In this document: positions 18,207 to 27,290 of the stretch, one piece after another
How the letters are laid out: every line of letters starts with the position of its first letter
How positions within the stretch are numbered: the stretch's first letter is position 1
Position numbers and translations under genes: made by a program
NCBI RefSeq assembly: GCF_016894345.1
Contig: NZ_CP069798.1
Coordinates: forward strand, 2,439,385-2,503,384
Source: Paralysiella testudinis
Lineage (GTDB): Bacteria; Pseudomonadota; Gammaproteobacteria; Burkholderiales; Neisseriaceae
Direction: 5' to 3'
DNA: 64,000 nt
Notes under the pieces: model-generated
Seen by the model: only the letters and a program-made list of their open reading frames with translations
Databases searched by the model: none
Told to the model about the DNA's origin: nothing

Positions 18207-18545
18207 ATGTTTTTAGACTGGAAACAACACGCGCTGATGGTGAAAAAAGCCTTTGGCAAACTGGGCGGCCAACACCCCAAAATGCTGCAAGCCTATCAGG
18301 CTTTGGGACAAGCAGCCGAAGCCGAAGCGCTCGACGCCAAAACCCGCGAGCTGATTTCGCTGGCCGTGGCGGTAACCACCCGCTGCGAAAGCTGCATCAG
18401 CGTGCATGCCGAAGCGGCGGTTAAAGCCGGCGCCACCAACAGCGAAGTGGCCGGTGCCTTGGCCACCGCCATTGCCTTAAATGCCGGAGCCGCCTACACC
18501 TATTCACTGCGGGCAATGGAAGCAGTAGAAGCCCAGCGCAGTTAA
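18207..18545 (+). CDS. AhpD-like carboxymuconolactone decarboxylase family protein
   Basis: A 112-residue protein of the AhpD/CMD fold with the redox CxxC-x3-H motif (Cys60, Cys63, His67 in RCESCISVHAEAAVKAG). Members often act as peroxidase partners or peroxide-detoxifying proteins. An AAGGAG site lies eight bases before the ATG. It is the first gene of the set divergent from the RclR-like regulator, which supports an oxidant-defence role; the actual substrate is unknown. Confidence 0.85.
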   Translation: MFLDWKQHALMVKKAFGKLGGQHPKMLQAYQALGQAAEAEALDAKTRELISLAVAVTTRCESCISVHAEAAVKAGATNSEVAGALATAIALNAGAAYTYSLRAMEAVEAQRS

Positions 18546-18674
18546 GCCCAGGCAGGCCGTGCGAGGAAACACGGCCTGCACTTTATTCAATTCAAAAATA
18601 ATAAACCAAGCAAACACCACATTAAGCCGGAAAGAAATGCTTTTTCAACTGCGGACATACAGAAAGGATCTGCA

Positions 18675-19259
18675 ATGCACTTCTATCGCGACTTAATCAA
18701 CAAAATCGCCAACTCCGAACAACTGGGGGTACACCTGTGCCGCATCGCCATTGCGGTGGTGTTTTTATGGATAGGCTGGCTCAAGTTTATCCCCTACGAA
18801 GCCGACAGCATCGTGCCGTTTGTGGCCAACAGCCCGTTTATGTCGTGGCTGTATAACGACCCGGCCAATTATCTGCAATACATGAACCACGAAGGCGCCC
18901 TCATGCCCGCGCACCGCTTATGGCACGAAGCCAACAACACCTACGGCTATTCCAACGGCTTAGGCGTAGTGGAAATTGCCTTTGCTTTATTGCTGCTGTC
19001 GCACTATATTTCGCCCAAGGCCGGGTTTGTGGGCGCACTGCTGTGCTTTTTAACCCCGTTTGTCACCTACACCTTTTTAATCTTCACCCCCGAAACCTGG
19101 GTGCACGGCGCCGATGCCCACACCGGCTTTCCCTACCTTTCCGGCGCCGGGCGGCTGGTATTGAAAGACATCATGATGCTGGCCTGCGGCTTTGTGGCCA
19201 TGGTGGATTCGGCCAAAGTGATTCGCAAACAGGGATTGCGTAGCCCTAAAGCGGCTTAA
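18675..19259 (+). CDS. DUF417 (YkgB/RclC-like) inner-membrane protein
   Basis: The 194-residue protein belongs to the DUF417 family, to which E. coli RclC (YkgB) belongs; RclC is needed for resistance to reactive chlorine. About four membrane segments are visible (about 24-42, 97-116, 120-141 and 167-185). The stretch YSNGLGVVEIAFALLLL and the C-terminal GAGRLVLKDIMML are family-like. An AAAGGA site precedes the ATG. It lies 129 bases after the AhpD-like gene and before the DUF302 gene. The role in oxidant resistance is inferred from the family and the RclR-like neighbour. Confidence 0.82.
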   Translation: MHFYRDLINKIANSEQLGVHLCRIAIAVVFLWIGWLKFIPYEADSIVPFVANSPFMSWLYNDPANYLQYMNHEGALMPAHRLWHEANNTYGYSNGLGVVEIAFALLLLSHYISPKAGFVGALLCFLTPFVTYTFLIFTPETWVHGADAHTGFPYLSGAGRLVLKDIMMLACGFVAMVDSAKVIRKQGLRSPKAA

Positions 19260-19276
19260 TATTTAAGCCATCAACC

Positions 19277-19317
19277 TTTCAGGCAGCCTTGGTCTACCCA
19301 TCCAAGGCTACCTGAAA
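19277..19317 (+). terminator. Inverted mixed-dialect DUS pair
   Basis: A simDUS (TTTCAGGCAGCCTTGG) faces an eikDUS (CCAAGGCTACCTGAAA), so the stem has one mismatch. It lies between the DUF417 and DUF302 genes and may reduce read-through. Confidence 0.5.
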
Positions 19318-19346
19318 TCTTTTCATCACCAGCCCCAGGAGACAAT

Positions 19347-19835
19347 ATGAATTTAACCCACCTGCGCCGCAGCTTGGCCATCGCCGGCTTAGCCGCCCTG
19401 CCCTTCACCTTTGCCCATGCCGAAAGCGCCCAACCCGCCATGATTACCCTTGCCAGCAGCCAAAATGTCGACACCACCGTGGCCAACTTAAGCCAAGCCT
19501 TTACTGCCCGCGGCATGACCATCTTCACCGTAATCGACCACCAAGCCGCCGCCCGCGCCGCCGGCCTAGATATGCAGGTCGCCAAAGTGATTGTGTACGG
19601 CACCCCCAAAGCCGGTACCCTGCTGATGCAAAAAGACCCCCACTTCGCCCTGAAGCTGCCGCTGAAAGTATTGGTTACCGAAAACCAGCAAGGGCAAACC
19701 GAAGTGGTGTTTGAAAGCACCCGCCAGCTACTGCAAAACAGCAACATCACACCAGCCGAAGTACAAAACACCTTGGCTCAGGCAGAAAAGCTGATTGCCA
19801 ACACAGTAAACGCAGCCAACCAGCCGGCCAATTGA
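19347..19835 (+). CDS. Exported DUF302 protein
   Basis: A 162-residue protein with a signal peptide ending AHA (about residue 25) and a DUF302 domain. That domain carries the recognisable FTVIDHQAAARAAGLDMQVAKVIVYGTPKAGTLLM region, split here as FTVIDHQAAARAAG and VIVYGTPKAGTLL. The biochemical role of DUF302 is unknown. It sits in the presumed reactive-chlorine locus, where enterobacteria have the periplasmic RclB instead, so it may fill a similar periplasmic place. A DUS hairpin follows. Confidence 0.78.
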   Translation: MNLTHLRRSLAIAGLAALPFTFAHAESAQPAMITLASSQNVDTTVANLSQAFTARGMTIFTVIDHQAAARAAGLDMQVAKVIVYGTPKAGTLLMQKDPHFALKLPLKVLVTENQQGQTEVVFESTRQLLQNSNITPAEVQNTLAQAEKLIANTVNAANQPAN

Positions 19836-19860
19836 TATTGCGCCCTACACTATTGAATTG

Positions 19861-19891
19861 AGGCTGCCTGAAACTCTTTATTCAGGCAGCA
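19861..19891 (+). terminator. Inverted DUS pair after the DUF302 gene
   Basis: AGGCTGCCTGAA and TTCAGGCAGC are opposed across a short loop, followed by ATTTTCTTTT. Confidence 0.65.
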
Positions 19892-19960
19892 TTTTCTTTT
19901 CCGGCGTAAATACCATAATCAACTGTAGGCCGGGCAGTGATGCCCGACACATGACCGTTG

Positions 19961-20120
19961 TATAGTGAAATGCATAACAAAGTGCTACGGCGTTGCTGCG
20001 CCTTAGCGCGATGCGAACGATTTTGTAAGGCGCTAAAGCGCCAACAAAAATCTGTTCCGTACGTGTGTACTGTCTGCGGCTTCGCGGCTTGTATCACTTT
20101 ATTCTTCATTTCACTCTATA
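19961..20120. repeat. Correia-like element, long form (TATAGTG ends)
   Basis: This 160 bp element runs from TATAGTGAAATGCATAACAA to an inverted, decayed end (CACTCTATA). It carries the ~50 base internal segment (CGAACGATTTTGTAAGGCGC and CCAACAAAAATCTGTTCCG) and the GTACTGTCTGCGGCTTCG core also typical of Neisseria Correia elements. It fills most of the 400-base gap between the DUF302 gene and ybdD. Confidence 0.8.
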
Positions 20121-20196
20121 TGAGCCGATTTTCATTTCAATAGATTTGAAAATGGCTTGTTTTTTATGCATACCATCATTAGGCTGCCTGAAACCC

Positions 20197-20233
20197 AAAA
20201 CAGGCCGGATTGCAATTCCAATCCGGCCTGTTT
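20197..20233. terminator. Intrinsic terminator after ybdD
   Basis: AAACAGGCCGGATT pairs with AATCCGGCCTGTTT, 18 bases after the ybdD stop on the minus strand. Confidence 0.75.
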
Positions 20234-20251
20234 GATTAAACACCTCAAGTT

Positions 20252-20455
20252 TCAACAGCAGCGCGAGCCTTTGCCTGCGCAGCGGCGTTTATGGCAGTAA
20301 TCCAGAAATTGGCGCTGGGTCATCACCGGCGCATGCGGATTATGGCGGCGCTGTTGTGCCACATAGTTATCATAATCGGGGATGCCCACCATCAGGCTGC
20401 CGGTTTGGCGCAGCAGCCCCAGATAATGGCGGATACGCGGCCATAATTTAGCCAT
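20252..20455 (-). CDS. ybdD: YbdD/YjiX family small protein
   Basis: A 67-residue protein of the YbdD/YjiX (DUF466) family with the typical core GIPDYDNYVAQQRRHNPHAP and a Cys-containing basic tail. Members are always beside CstA/BtsT transporters and are required for or modulate transport in enterobacteria. Here the start ATG overlaps the cstA stop by eight bases, so translation is coupled. A terminator follows. The molecular role is not settled. Confidence 0.88.
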   Translation of the reverse strand: MAKLWPRIRHYLGLLRQTGSLMVGIPDYDNYVAQQRRHNPHAPVMTQRQFLDYCHKRRCAGKGSRCC

Positions 20456-22535
20456 GGGCGCCCCCTTTGCTGATTACCGGCGCCACTTCATCACGGTAAA
20501 CGGGCGGGGTTTCACGTGCGGTGGCAAAGCCGGTTTTGCGCGCTTTGAGCGCCACTTTCAGGCCGAACACCGCCACGGTGACCACCACCACCAAAAACAG
20601 CCCGGCTAGGGTAGCGTTGATGTGGTCATTAAACACAATTTGCTGCATTTGGGCGATGTTTTTGGCCGGTGCCAGCACTTCGTTATTGGCAATGGCGGCC
20701 TGGTATTTGTTGGCGTGCGCCAAAAAGCCGATGGCCGGTTTGCTGTGGAAGATTTTTTGCAGCCCGGCGGTAACGGTCACCAGCAGCAAGCCTAAGGCCG
20801 GTACCAGCGCCACCCACACATAGCGATCGCGCTTCATTTTCACCAACACCACCGCTACGGTAATCAGCGCCACGCCCGCCAGCATCTGGTTGCCGATGCC
20901 AAACAGCGGCCACAGCGAATTGATGCCGCCCAAGGGATCGGTAACACCCACGTAAAGGAAATAGCCCCACAGCGCCACCGCCAAAAAGGTGCCGATTAAA
21001 TTGGCGGGCAGCGATTCGGTATTGGCAAAGGGTTTGATAAAAATGCCCACCAAATCCTGAATCATAAAGCGGCACACACGCGTGCCCGCGTCCACGGCGG
21101 TGAGGATAAACAGCGCTTCAAACAACAGGGCAAAGTGATACCAAAAGGCCATCATGGTTTTGCCGCCGATAAACTGGTGCATGATGTGCGCCATGCCCAC
21201 CGCCAGCGTGGGCGCACCGCCCGCGCGCGACAGAATGGTGTTTTCGCCCACATCCACCGCCATCTGATTAATCGCATCCGGGCTAACCGCAAAGCCCATT
21301 TGCGTAATCACCTGGGCGGCGTGGTTCACATCGGTGCTCAACAGCGCCGCCGGGCTGTTCATGGCAAAATAAATGCCCGGATCCAGCGTGGCGGCGGCGG
21401 CCAGCGCCATAATCGCTACAAAGCTTTCCATCAGCATGCCGCCGTAGCCGATCATGCGCACATCGGTTTCGTTGGCAATCATTTTCGGGGTGGTGCCCGA
21501 AGAAATCAGCGCATGGAAGCCGGAAACGGCACCGCAGGCAATGGTGATAAACAGAAACGGAAACAGATTGCCGGAAAACACCGGCCCTGTGCCGTCCACA
21601 AACTTGGTTACCGCCGGCATTTGCAGCGCCGGACCCACCACCAAAATACCCACCGCCAGCGCCACAATGGTGCCGATTTTCAAAAAGGTAGACAAATAAT
21701 CGCGCGGGGTGAGCAACAGCCACACCGGCAGCACTGCGGCTATAAAGCCGTAAATAATCAGCGCCCAGGTGAGCTGTACGCCGGTAAGGGTAAACATCGG
21801 CGCCCAAGCGCTTTGCGCCACCATGCCGCCGAAATGAATCGCCGCCATCAGCAACACAAAGCCCACCACCGAAATTTCACCGATTTTGCCGGGGCGGATA
21901 TAGCGGCTGTAGATGCCCATAAACAGCGCAATCGGAATGGTCATGGCAATGGTAAACGTGCCCCAGGGGCTGTTGGTGAGCGCTTTCACCACAATCAGCG
22001 CCAGCACCGCCAGAATAATCACCATAATCATCAAAATACCGATGGAAGCGATGATGCCGGGCACGGTGCCCATCTCTTGCTTGATGATGTCGCCCAGCGA
22101 TTTGCCGTCGCGGCGCATGGAGATAAACAGCACCAGCATGTCTTGCACCGCACCGGCAAACACCACGCCGAAAATAATCCACAAAGTGCCGGGCAAATAG
22201 CCCATTTGCGCCGCCAGCACCGGCCCCACTAAAGGGCCGGCTCCGGCAATGGCGGCAAAATGATGGCCGAACAGCACACCCTTGTGTGTGGGCACATAGT
22301 CTAAGCCGTCGTTGTGGCGCTCGGCCGGGGTCATGCGCCGCGCCTCTAGCTGCATCACGTTTTTGGCAATATAGAGGCTGTAAAAACGGTAGGCGATGGC
22401 ATACACCGATACCGCAGCGGTAATCATCCATACCGCATTCACCGTTTCACCACGGTTCAGCGCCAGCGTGGTAAACGCCGCCACGCCGGTAAGCACCACC
22501 AGCGCCCACAGCAGCCAAGTTTTGATTTGTTGCAT
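20448..22535 (-). CDS. cstA: CstA-family pyruvate/peptide transporter
   Basis: This is a large polytopic inner-membrane protein of the CstA/BtsT family, about 695 residues and some 16-18 membrane segments. The best conserved block VLFGHHFAAIAGAGPLVGP is at about 90-108, followed by MGYLPGTLW. The family takes up pyruvate (BtsT, CstA) and has been linked to peptide use under carbon starvation; substrate cannot be read from sequence. ATG 22535 is preferred to an in-frame start six codons earlier. It is the first gene of a cstA-ybdD operon. No CRP site was identified with confidence in the 350-base divergent region. Confidence 0.9.
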   Translation of the reverse strand: MQQIKTWLLWALVVLTGVAAFTTLALNRGETVNAVWMITAAVSVYAIAYRFYSLYIAKNVMQLEARRMTPAERHNDGLDYVPTHKGVLFGHHFAAIAGAGPLVGPVLAAQMGYLPGTLWIIFGVVFAGAVQDMLVLFISMRRDGKSLGDIIKQEMGTVPGIIASIGILMIMVIILAVLALIVVKALTNSPWGTFTIAMTIPIALFMGIYSRYIRPGKIGEISVVGFVLLMAAIHFGGMVAQSAWAPMFTLTGVQLTWALIIYGFIAAVLPVWLLLTPRDYLSTFLKIGTIVALAVGILVVGPALQMPAVTKFVDGTGPVFSGNLFPFLFITIACGAVSGFHALISSGTTPKMIANETDVRMIGYGGMLMESFVAIMALAAAATLDPGIYFAMNSPAALLSTDVNHAAQVITQMGFAVSPDAINQMAVDVGENTILSRAGGAPTLAVGMAHIMHQFIGGKTMMAFWYHFALLFEALFILTAVDAGTRVCRFMIQDLVGIFIKPFANTESLPANLIGTFLAVALWGYFLYVGVTDPLGGINSLWPLFGIGNQMLAGVALITVAVVLVKMKRDRYVWVALVPALGLLLVTVTAGLQKIFHSKPAIGFLAHANKYQAAIANNEVLAPAKNIAQMQQIVFNDHINATLAGLFLVVVVTVAVFGLKVALKARKTGFATARETPPVYRDEVAPVISKGGAHG

Positions 22536-22888
22536 GATTGGTTTACTCCGCAAAAGTCAGAGAATATAAATTTCAGGCAGCCTTACACAACATTACCTTT
22601 GTTAAAACTGCTAAAAGGGATTTATAAGAACATTACACCGCAACGTCAATCCCGCCCGCAGGGCAAAAAAGCCAAGACCATCAATCTTATAATAAAAAAC
22701 TTGGGTAAATTTCAAACCCCTGTTTTCACAGCAATTTTGTGCAATGCAACATCAAAATAAGCCTAATTTAACCCATCGGCAGCCATGTTTTGCCAATGGC
22801 GGCCAACAGCCGCCAACACACCACAATATACCGCCAGCCTCGTGTCGCAATGGTACAATCGCCCCCAATATTCCTTTGAAAGCCACCC

Positions 22889-23602
22889 ATGAACCCACCC
22901 GCCCTCACCTGGCAACAAATCCACGCCATCGCCTTTGATTTAGATGGCACTTTGGTTGATTCCATCGCCGATTTGGCCGCCGCCGCCAACGCCATGCGCA
23001 CCGAGCTGGGCTTGCCGCCGCTGCCGCAAGACACCGTGGCCGGCTATGTGGGCGACGGCGTGGCCACTTTGGTACACCGCTCCCTCACCGACACGCCCAG
23101 CAGCCAAGCCGATGATGCACTGTGGCAGCAAGGCTTTGTGGCGTTTGTACGCTACTACCGCGACCATCTGGCCGTACACACCCGCGCCTATCCGCAAGTG
23201 GAAACTGCGCTGAAGCTGTTTAAAAAACACAATCTGCCGCTGGCCGTGGTCACCAATAAAAACGAAGTGCTGGCCGTGGCGCTGTTGCAGCAACTGAGTT
23301 TGCTCGATTATTTCAGTTTGGTTATCGGCGGCGACACGCTGCCTGAAAAAAAACCGTCGCCCCAGCCCTTGCTGCATTGCGCCGAAGTGTTGGGCGTGGC
23401 GGCGGAAAACCTATTGATGGTGGGCGATTCGGCCAACGACATCCTCGCCGCCCACGCCGCCGGCTGCCCCAGTGTGGGTGTTAACTGGGGCTATGCCGAT
23501 ATGGACGCGCTGTGGCAAAACCCGGCCACCCGCCCCAACTTGGTGATTGGCAGCCTGCCGGAAATCTACGACCGCCTCTACCCCAAAGACCCGGTGCACT
23601 AA
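22889..23602 (+). CDS. gph: Phosphoglycolate phosphatase (HAD family)
   Basis: Gph removes phosphate from 2-phosphoglycolate formed during repair of oxidised DNA ends. The 237-residue HAD enzyme has motif I DLDGTLVDS with Asp17 and Asp19, a helical cap (about 28-100), motif II VVTNKN (about 125-130) and motifs III/IV KPSP and GDSANDILAAHAAG. An antisense frame is a shadow. The gene is followed two bases later by recX, suggesting an operon. The 335 bases before it carry one DUS and the divergent promoter region with cstA; nothing else was seen there. Confidence 0.9.
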   Translation: MNPPALTWQQIHAIAFDLDGTLVDSIADLAAAANAMRTELGLPPLPQDTVAGYVGDGVATLVHRSLTDTPSSQADDALWQQGFVAFVRYYRDHLAVHTRAYPQVETALKLFKKHNLPLAVVTNKNEVLAVALLQQLSLLDYFSLVIGGDTLPEKKPSPQPLLHCAEVLGVAAENLLMVGDSANDILAAHAAGCPSVGVNWGYADMDALWQNPATRPNLVIGSLPEIYDRLYPKDPVH

Positions 23603-23603
23603 T

Positions 23604-24056
23604 ATGAAACCCCAGCCCGACTTGCGCCAGCGTGCATTGGCCATTCTGGCACGGCGCGAAATCAGCCGCGCCGAGCTGGCGCAAAAATTACAGCAACTCA
23701 GCGACAACCACGCCGAAATCAACGCCCTGCTGGATGAGCTGGCCGAGCGCCATTGGCAGTCCGACACCCGCTATGCCGAAGCCTACATCAACAGCAAAGC
23801 CCGCAGCCACGGCAACCTGCGCCTGCAACAGGCCTTGGCCGCCAAAGGCGTGGACGCCGACACCATCCGCCAACACCTGCCCGATGCCGACACCCAACAG
23901 CAAGCGGCCATCGCCGTATTGCACAAAAAATTCAGCCACACCCCCGCCGATATGGCCGAAAAACACAAACAAATGCGTTTTCTGGCTTATCGCGGCTTTG
24001 ATATGCACACCATTCAGGCAGCCTTGAAGCAGGCTTGGGCAGAAGAAGACGAATAA
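23604..24056 (+). CDS. recX: Regulatory protein RecX
   Basis: RecX binds RecA filaments and tunes recombination, relevant to pilin variation and transformation in Neisseria. The 150-residue protein consists of three-helix repeats, starting RALAILARREISRAELAQKL and ending in the FLAYRGFDMHTIQAALKQAW unit. The ATG at 23604 starts one base after the gph stop; longer frames read back into gph. A DUS lies inside the coding sequence near the end (CAGGCAGCC at about 24016). Confidence 0.9.
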   Translation: MKPQPDLRQRALAILARREISRAELAQKLQQLSDNHAEINALLDELAERHWQSDTRYAEAYINSKARSHGNLRLQQALAAKGVDADTIRQHLPDADTQQQAAIAVLHKKFSHTPADMAEKHKQMRFLAYRGFDMHTIQAALKQAWAEEDE

Positions 24057-24151
24057 ACGGCATTGTTTTCATCAACACCCGCAAACGAAACATTGCGGGC
24101 GGGCATTAAGCCCGCCCCTATAAATGATTCCATCAATGTGCTATCACATCC

Positions 24152-24272
24152 GTCGCACCTGCGCAGGCAGGTGCCCAGCTCAAAGCAGCGCTTTGACTCT
24201 ACAAAGCCCTGTACTCTGTTCCTACAACTGAAGCCGTGCTTCAGACTAGACACCTGCCTGCGCAGGTGCGAC
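24152..24272. repeat. GTCGCACCTGCGCAGG inverted-repeat element
   Basis: GTCGCACCTGCGCAGGCAGG and its inverted copy bound 121 bases that also contain CAAAGC..GCTTTG and GAAGC..GCTTC mini-inverted repeats. Related copies are at 28595-28767 and, with one end decayed, about 29010-29152. The layout recalls neisserial intergenic mosaic elements. It is followed by a solo copy of the GCCGAACTTGATTCGGC repeat at about 24302-24337. Confidence 0.65.
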
Positions 24273-24358
24273 ACATCTTTTAAGGCTACCTGAAACGTAA
24301 AACCGTCATTGCCGAACTTGATTCGGCAATCCATTGGCACACAAAGCAAAACGAAGTG

Positions 24359-24462
24359 ATACCAATTCTATAAAATAACCTAACTGCGTTGGCTCGCCTT
24401 GCCGTACTACTTGTACTGTCTTCAGCTCGCCGCCTTGTTATCTTATTTTATAGAATTGGTAT
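24359..24462. repeat. Correia-like element, short form (ATACCAATTC ends)
   Basis: This 104 bp element has near-perfect inverted ends ATACCAATTCTATAAAATAA. The core reads CTGCGTTGGCTCGCCTTGCC, then GTACTGTCTTCAGC. It lies in the 780-base recX-comEC gap, which is filled by repeats and has no gene. Confidence 0.85.
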
Positions 24463-24477
24463 GAGTTATTTTAAAAA

Positions 24478-24732
24478 GTGCTGTGGTTTTTATGCGTTTC
24501 CTTATCGTTTTACTTTGCGCTTCATGGCCGCGCGGCCACTTACTTTTTTTGCTTCGCCAAAATAAGTAAGCAAAAAAAGGCGACCCCGGTTGTAGGTTTG
24601 CTGCGCAAACTTCCCTCATCTCCACGAATTTTAGCGGCGGGTGTGAACTCGCTGCGCTCAAACATAGCGCACCCTTCTCCCGCTAAAATCCGCTCCGATT
24701 CGGCTGCGCCAGGGGATGGGCTGAACGGATTT
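24478..24732 (-). repeat. Dispersed ~255 bp repeat, copy B
   Basis: This is the reverse-strand counterpart of 1792-2050. The stem TTTTTTTGCTT (24544-24554) with AAGCAAAAAAA (24568-24578) replaces a C-G pair of copy A by T-A, so pairing is kept while sequence changes. CAACCGGGGTCGCC and GGCCGCGCGGCC blocks are identical. A short AT-rich end resembling the TATAGCAAAG Correia-type end follows at about 24803-24825. Confidence 0.7.
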
Positions 24733-24840
24733 TTCGTTTCAAGTAGCTTAAACAAAATAACTTGTAAATGGCTGCGCTTTAATTTATACGAGCGCATATC
24801 TTCAGTTATTTAATTTCTTTGCTATATATTTCAGGCAGCC

Positions 24841-27114
24841 TCAATCATCTCCACCCCGCAACGGCTTGCGCTGCCAAAACGGCACCCGTGGCCGCAGCGG
24901 TTGCCACTGCAAAGGCTGCCCTTCTGCCAGCAACACACTGGCACCGCCCTGATTATCGGTGCGATACAGCGCCACCTGCCGCAGCGCCAGCAAATCCACC
25001 ACTTGCGGATGCGGGTGCCGGTAGGCATTGGCAAAGCCGCTGGAAGCCACCGCCCACTCCGGCCTCACCCGGCGCAAAAATGCAGGCGAGCTGGACGTGC
25101 GGCTGCCGTGGTGCCCCAATATCAACACGTGGCTAAACACATCTTCACCGTATTCGGCCAGCAATGCCGCTTCACCGCGCACGCCCAAATCACCGGTGAG
25201 CAGCAGCGCCTTATCCCCGGCCACCACCCGCAAAACACAGCTATGGTCGTTGTCGCCCAAGGGCGAAGCCACCGGCAGGGTGAGAAACTCAAACCACACG
25301 CCGTCCCACATCCAATTCAGCCCGCCCGCACACCAATCCGCATCGGCATAGGCTTGCGGCTGCCCGGCAAACACCCGCTGCGGCTTGAGTGCCTGCCGCA
25401 ATGCCGCCGCGCCGCCATCGTGATCCGCATCCTGGTGCGACAACACCAACACATCCAAGCCACGCACGCCCTGAGCACGCAAATTGGGCAGCAGCTGCAT
25501 TTCCGTGGCGGCGGCGGTGCCGGTGTCAAACAGCAAATGGCGCTGCCGCGTTTGCACCGACACCGCCAAGCCCTGCCCTACATCCCACACCGTGATTTTG
25601 GCCGTGTTCGCCGGTAATAAAGGCTGCCTGAAACCCAACAGCATCAGTAAACACAAGCACGCCCACGGCCGTAAACCCACACCGCGCGGCAACAACAGCA
25701 CCAACACCGCCACCGCACCCAGCACCACCACTGGCCACGGTGGCTGCGCCGGGGCATACACCGGCGCATATTCGCCCAGCCACATCAGCGCCCGCAGCGT
25801 ATATTCGGCCAGCGCCGCCATCCACATCAACGGCGCCTGCCATGGCAACAGCAAGCCCAGCAAAGCCAGCGGCACCAGCAGCCATGAAAACCACGGAATC
25901 GCCACGGCATTCACCAGCGGGCTGAGCAAAGGCACCGTGCCGAAAAAATACGCCACCAGCACCAGCGAAGCCAAAGCCGCCGCCCATTGCGCCCGCAACG
26001 CCGTGCGCCAAGCCCGCCAACGCAGCCCGCGCTCGGCCACGCGGCCACTGCCCGCCCACAATAACGCCGCCACCAAACCAAACGACAGCCAAAACCCCGG
26101 TGCCAAAGCCGATAAAGGATCAAACAGCAACACCAAAGCCAGCGCCGCCCACCAAACCTGCCACGGCGTTTGATGGCGCTGCCGCCACCAGCCCCAAGCC
26201 AACACCAACAGCATCAACAGCGCCCGCTGCGTGGGCACCGCAAACCCGGCCAGCGCCGCATAAAACAAAGCCGCCGCCACCCCCGCCGCCAGCCACCACA
26301 GCTTGGGCTGCGCCGGTTGCCACGGCAGCCAGCGCAATGTCCAACGCATCAGCCAGCCCGCCCACAGCGCCACCAAGCCGATATGCAAACCGGAAATGCT
26401 TACTAAATGGTTGATGCCCAAAGGGCGAAACGCTTGCCACGCAGCCTGCGGTAACGCCGCTTGCTCACCTAAACTCAGCGCCCGCATCAAAGCCACGCCC
26501 AAAGGATAATCCGCTGCCGTGGCCTGCCAGCGCACACTCAAGCCCGCACGGTAGCGCTGCCAAGCAATCGCCGCTGTGGCGCTTTCAGGCAGCCTTTCGC
26601 GCATTTGGCCGATACTGCCCACGCCCTGAATCCCATTGGCCAGCGCCCACGCTTCGCGGTTAAAACCCACCGCATTCACTTCGCCCACCATCGGCCGCAC
26701 CCGCACACCCACTTGCCAACGGCTGCCCAGCGGCCATTCCCGATTGCGATAGTCCGACAGCTGCAAACGGTAGCGCTGGCCATTTTCGGTGTAAGCCAGC
26801 GCCTCAAAACGCACCCGCCGCTCGTCTTGCTGCGGCGGCGTGGCCACCGTAATCACCAGCGGTGCGGCCTGCTGCGGCACCACCAACGGCCACTGCTGCG
26901 CCAGCGCCAACTCGGCACGCCACACCCCGTAAGCGCAGCCCAATAATACCGCCAACATCCAGCCCAGCCACGGCTGCCGCCACCAAGCCCACAGCAACAC
27001 ACACAATAAAGCCGCCGCCAGCCAATACACCGCGCCGCCAAACGGCAAAGCCAGAGACAACAACACCCCCACTACCCAGCAGGGCAGCCACGGCAAAATA
27101 AACACTTTTGGCAT
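24841..27114 (-). CDS. comEC: DNA internalisation protein ComEC/Rec2
   Basis: ComEC forms the inner-membrane channel that takes up single-stranded DNA in natural transformation (ComA in Neisseria). The 757-residue protein has an N-terminal membrane part and OB-like segment (about 1-190). The competence domain with HLVSISGLHIGLVAL-type motif follows (about 225-470), then a C-terminal metallo-beta-lactamase domain (about 500-750) with SHQDADHDGG. It fits well with the abundance of uptake sequences. It is monocistronic and ends in a DUS. A metal motif HxDxDH is intact, so the nuclease-like domain may be active. Confidence 0.93.
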   Translation of the reverse strand: MPKVFILPWLPCWVVGVLLSLALPFGGAVYWLAAALLCVLLWAWWRQPWLGWMLAVLLGCAYGVWRAELALAQQWPLVVPQQAAPLVITVATPPQQDERRVRFEALAYTENGQRYRLQLSDYRNREWPLGSRWQVGVRVRPMVGEVNAVGFNREAWALANGIQGVGSIGQMRERLPESATAAIAWQRYRAGLSVRWQATAADYPLGVALMRALSLGEQAALPQAAWQAFRPLGINHLVSISGLHIGLVALWAGWLMRWTLRWLPWQPAQPKLWWLAAGVAAALFYAALAGFAVPTQRALLMLLVLAWGWWRQRHQTPWQVWWAALALVLLFDPLSALAPGFWLSFGLVAALLWAGSGRVAERGLRWRAWRTALRAQWAAALASLVLVAYFFGTVPLLSPLVNAVAIPWFSWLLVPLALLGLLLPWQAPLMWMAALAEYTLRALMWLGEYAPVYAPAQPPWPVVVLGAVAVLVLLLPRGVGLRPWACLCLLMLLGFRQPLLPANTAKITVWDVGQGLAVSVQTRQRHLLFDTGTAAATEMQLLPNLRAQGVRGLDVLVLSHQDADHDGGAAALRQALKPQRVFAGQPQAYADADWCAGGLNWMWDGVWFEFLTLPVASPLGDNDHSCVLRVVAGDKALLLTGDLGVRGEAALLAEYGEDVFSHVLILGHHGSRTSSSPAFLRRVRPEWAVASSGFANAYRHPHPQVVDLLALRQVALYRTDNQGGASVLLAEGQPLQWQPLRPRVPFWQRKPLRGGDD

Positions 27115-27290
27115 GGGCGCACTCCGCGAAATAATGGGGGTGACACAAATTGGCGGTTAGATACCGATTAGTAAAACCAAGGCTACCTGAAACTGATTTG
27201 ATGCATTAATTTAAGCCTAGCAATGGCGGTTTTCCCTTTCAGGCAGCCTAGAGCGGCTCAATATATGCTCAGTAGATACCATCTCTCGCA

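Noticed and set aside
19882-20143. Short frames across the Correia-like element at 19961-20120
   Set aside because: They read through the repeat and its inverted ends; no ribosome site.
21135-22232. 365-codon plus-strand frame opposite cstA
   Set aside because: Arg/His/Gln-rich shadow of a membrane protein gene, without start signals.
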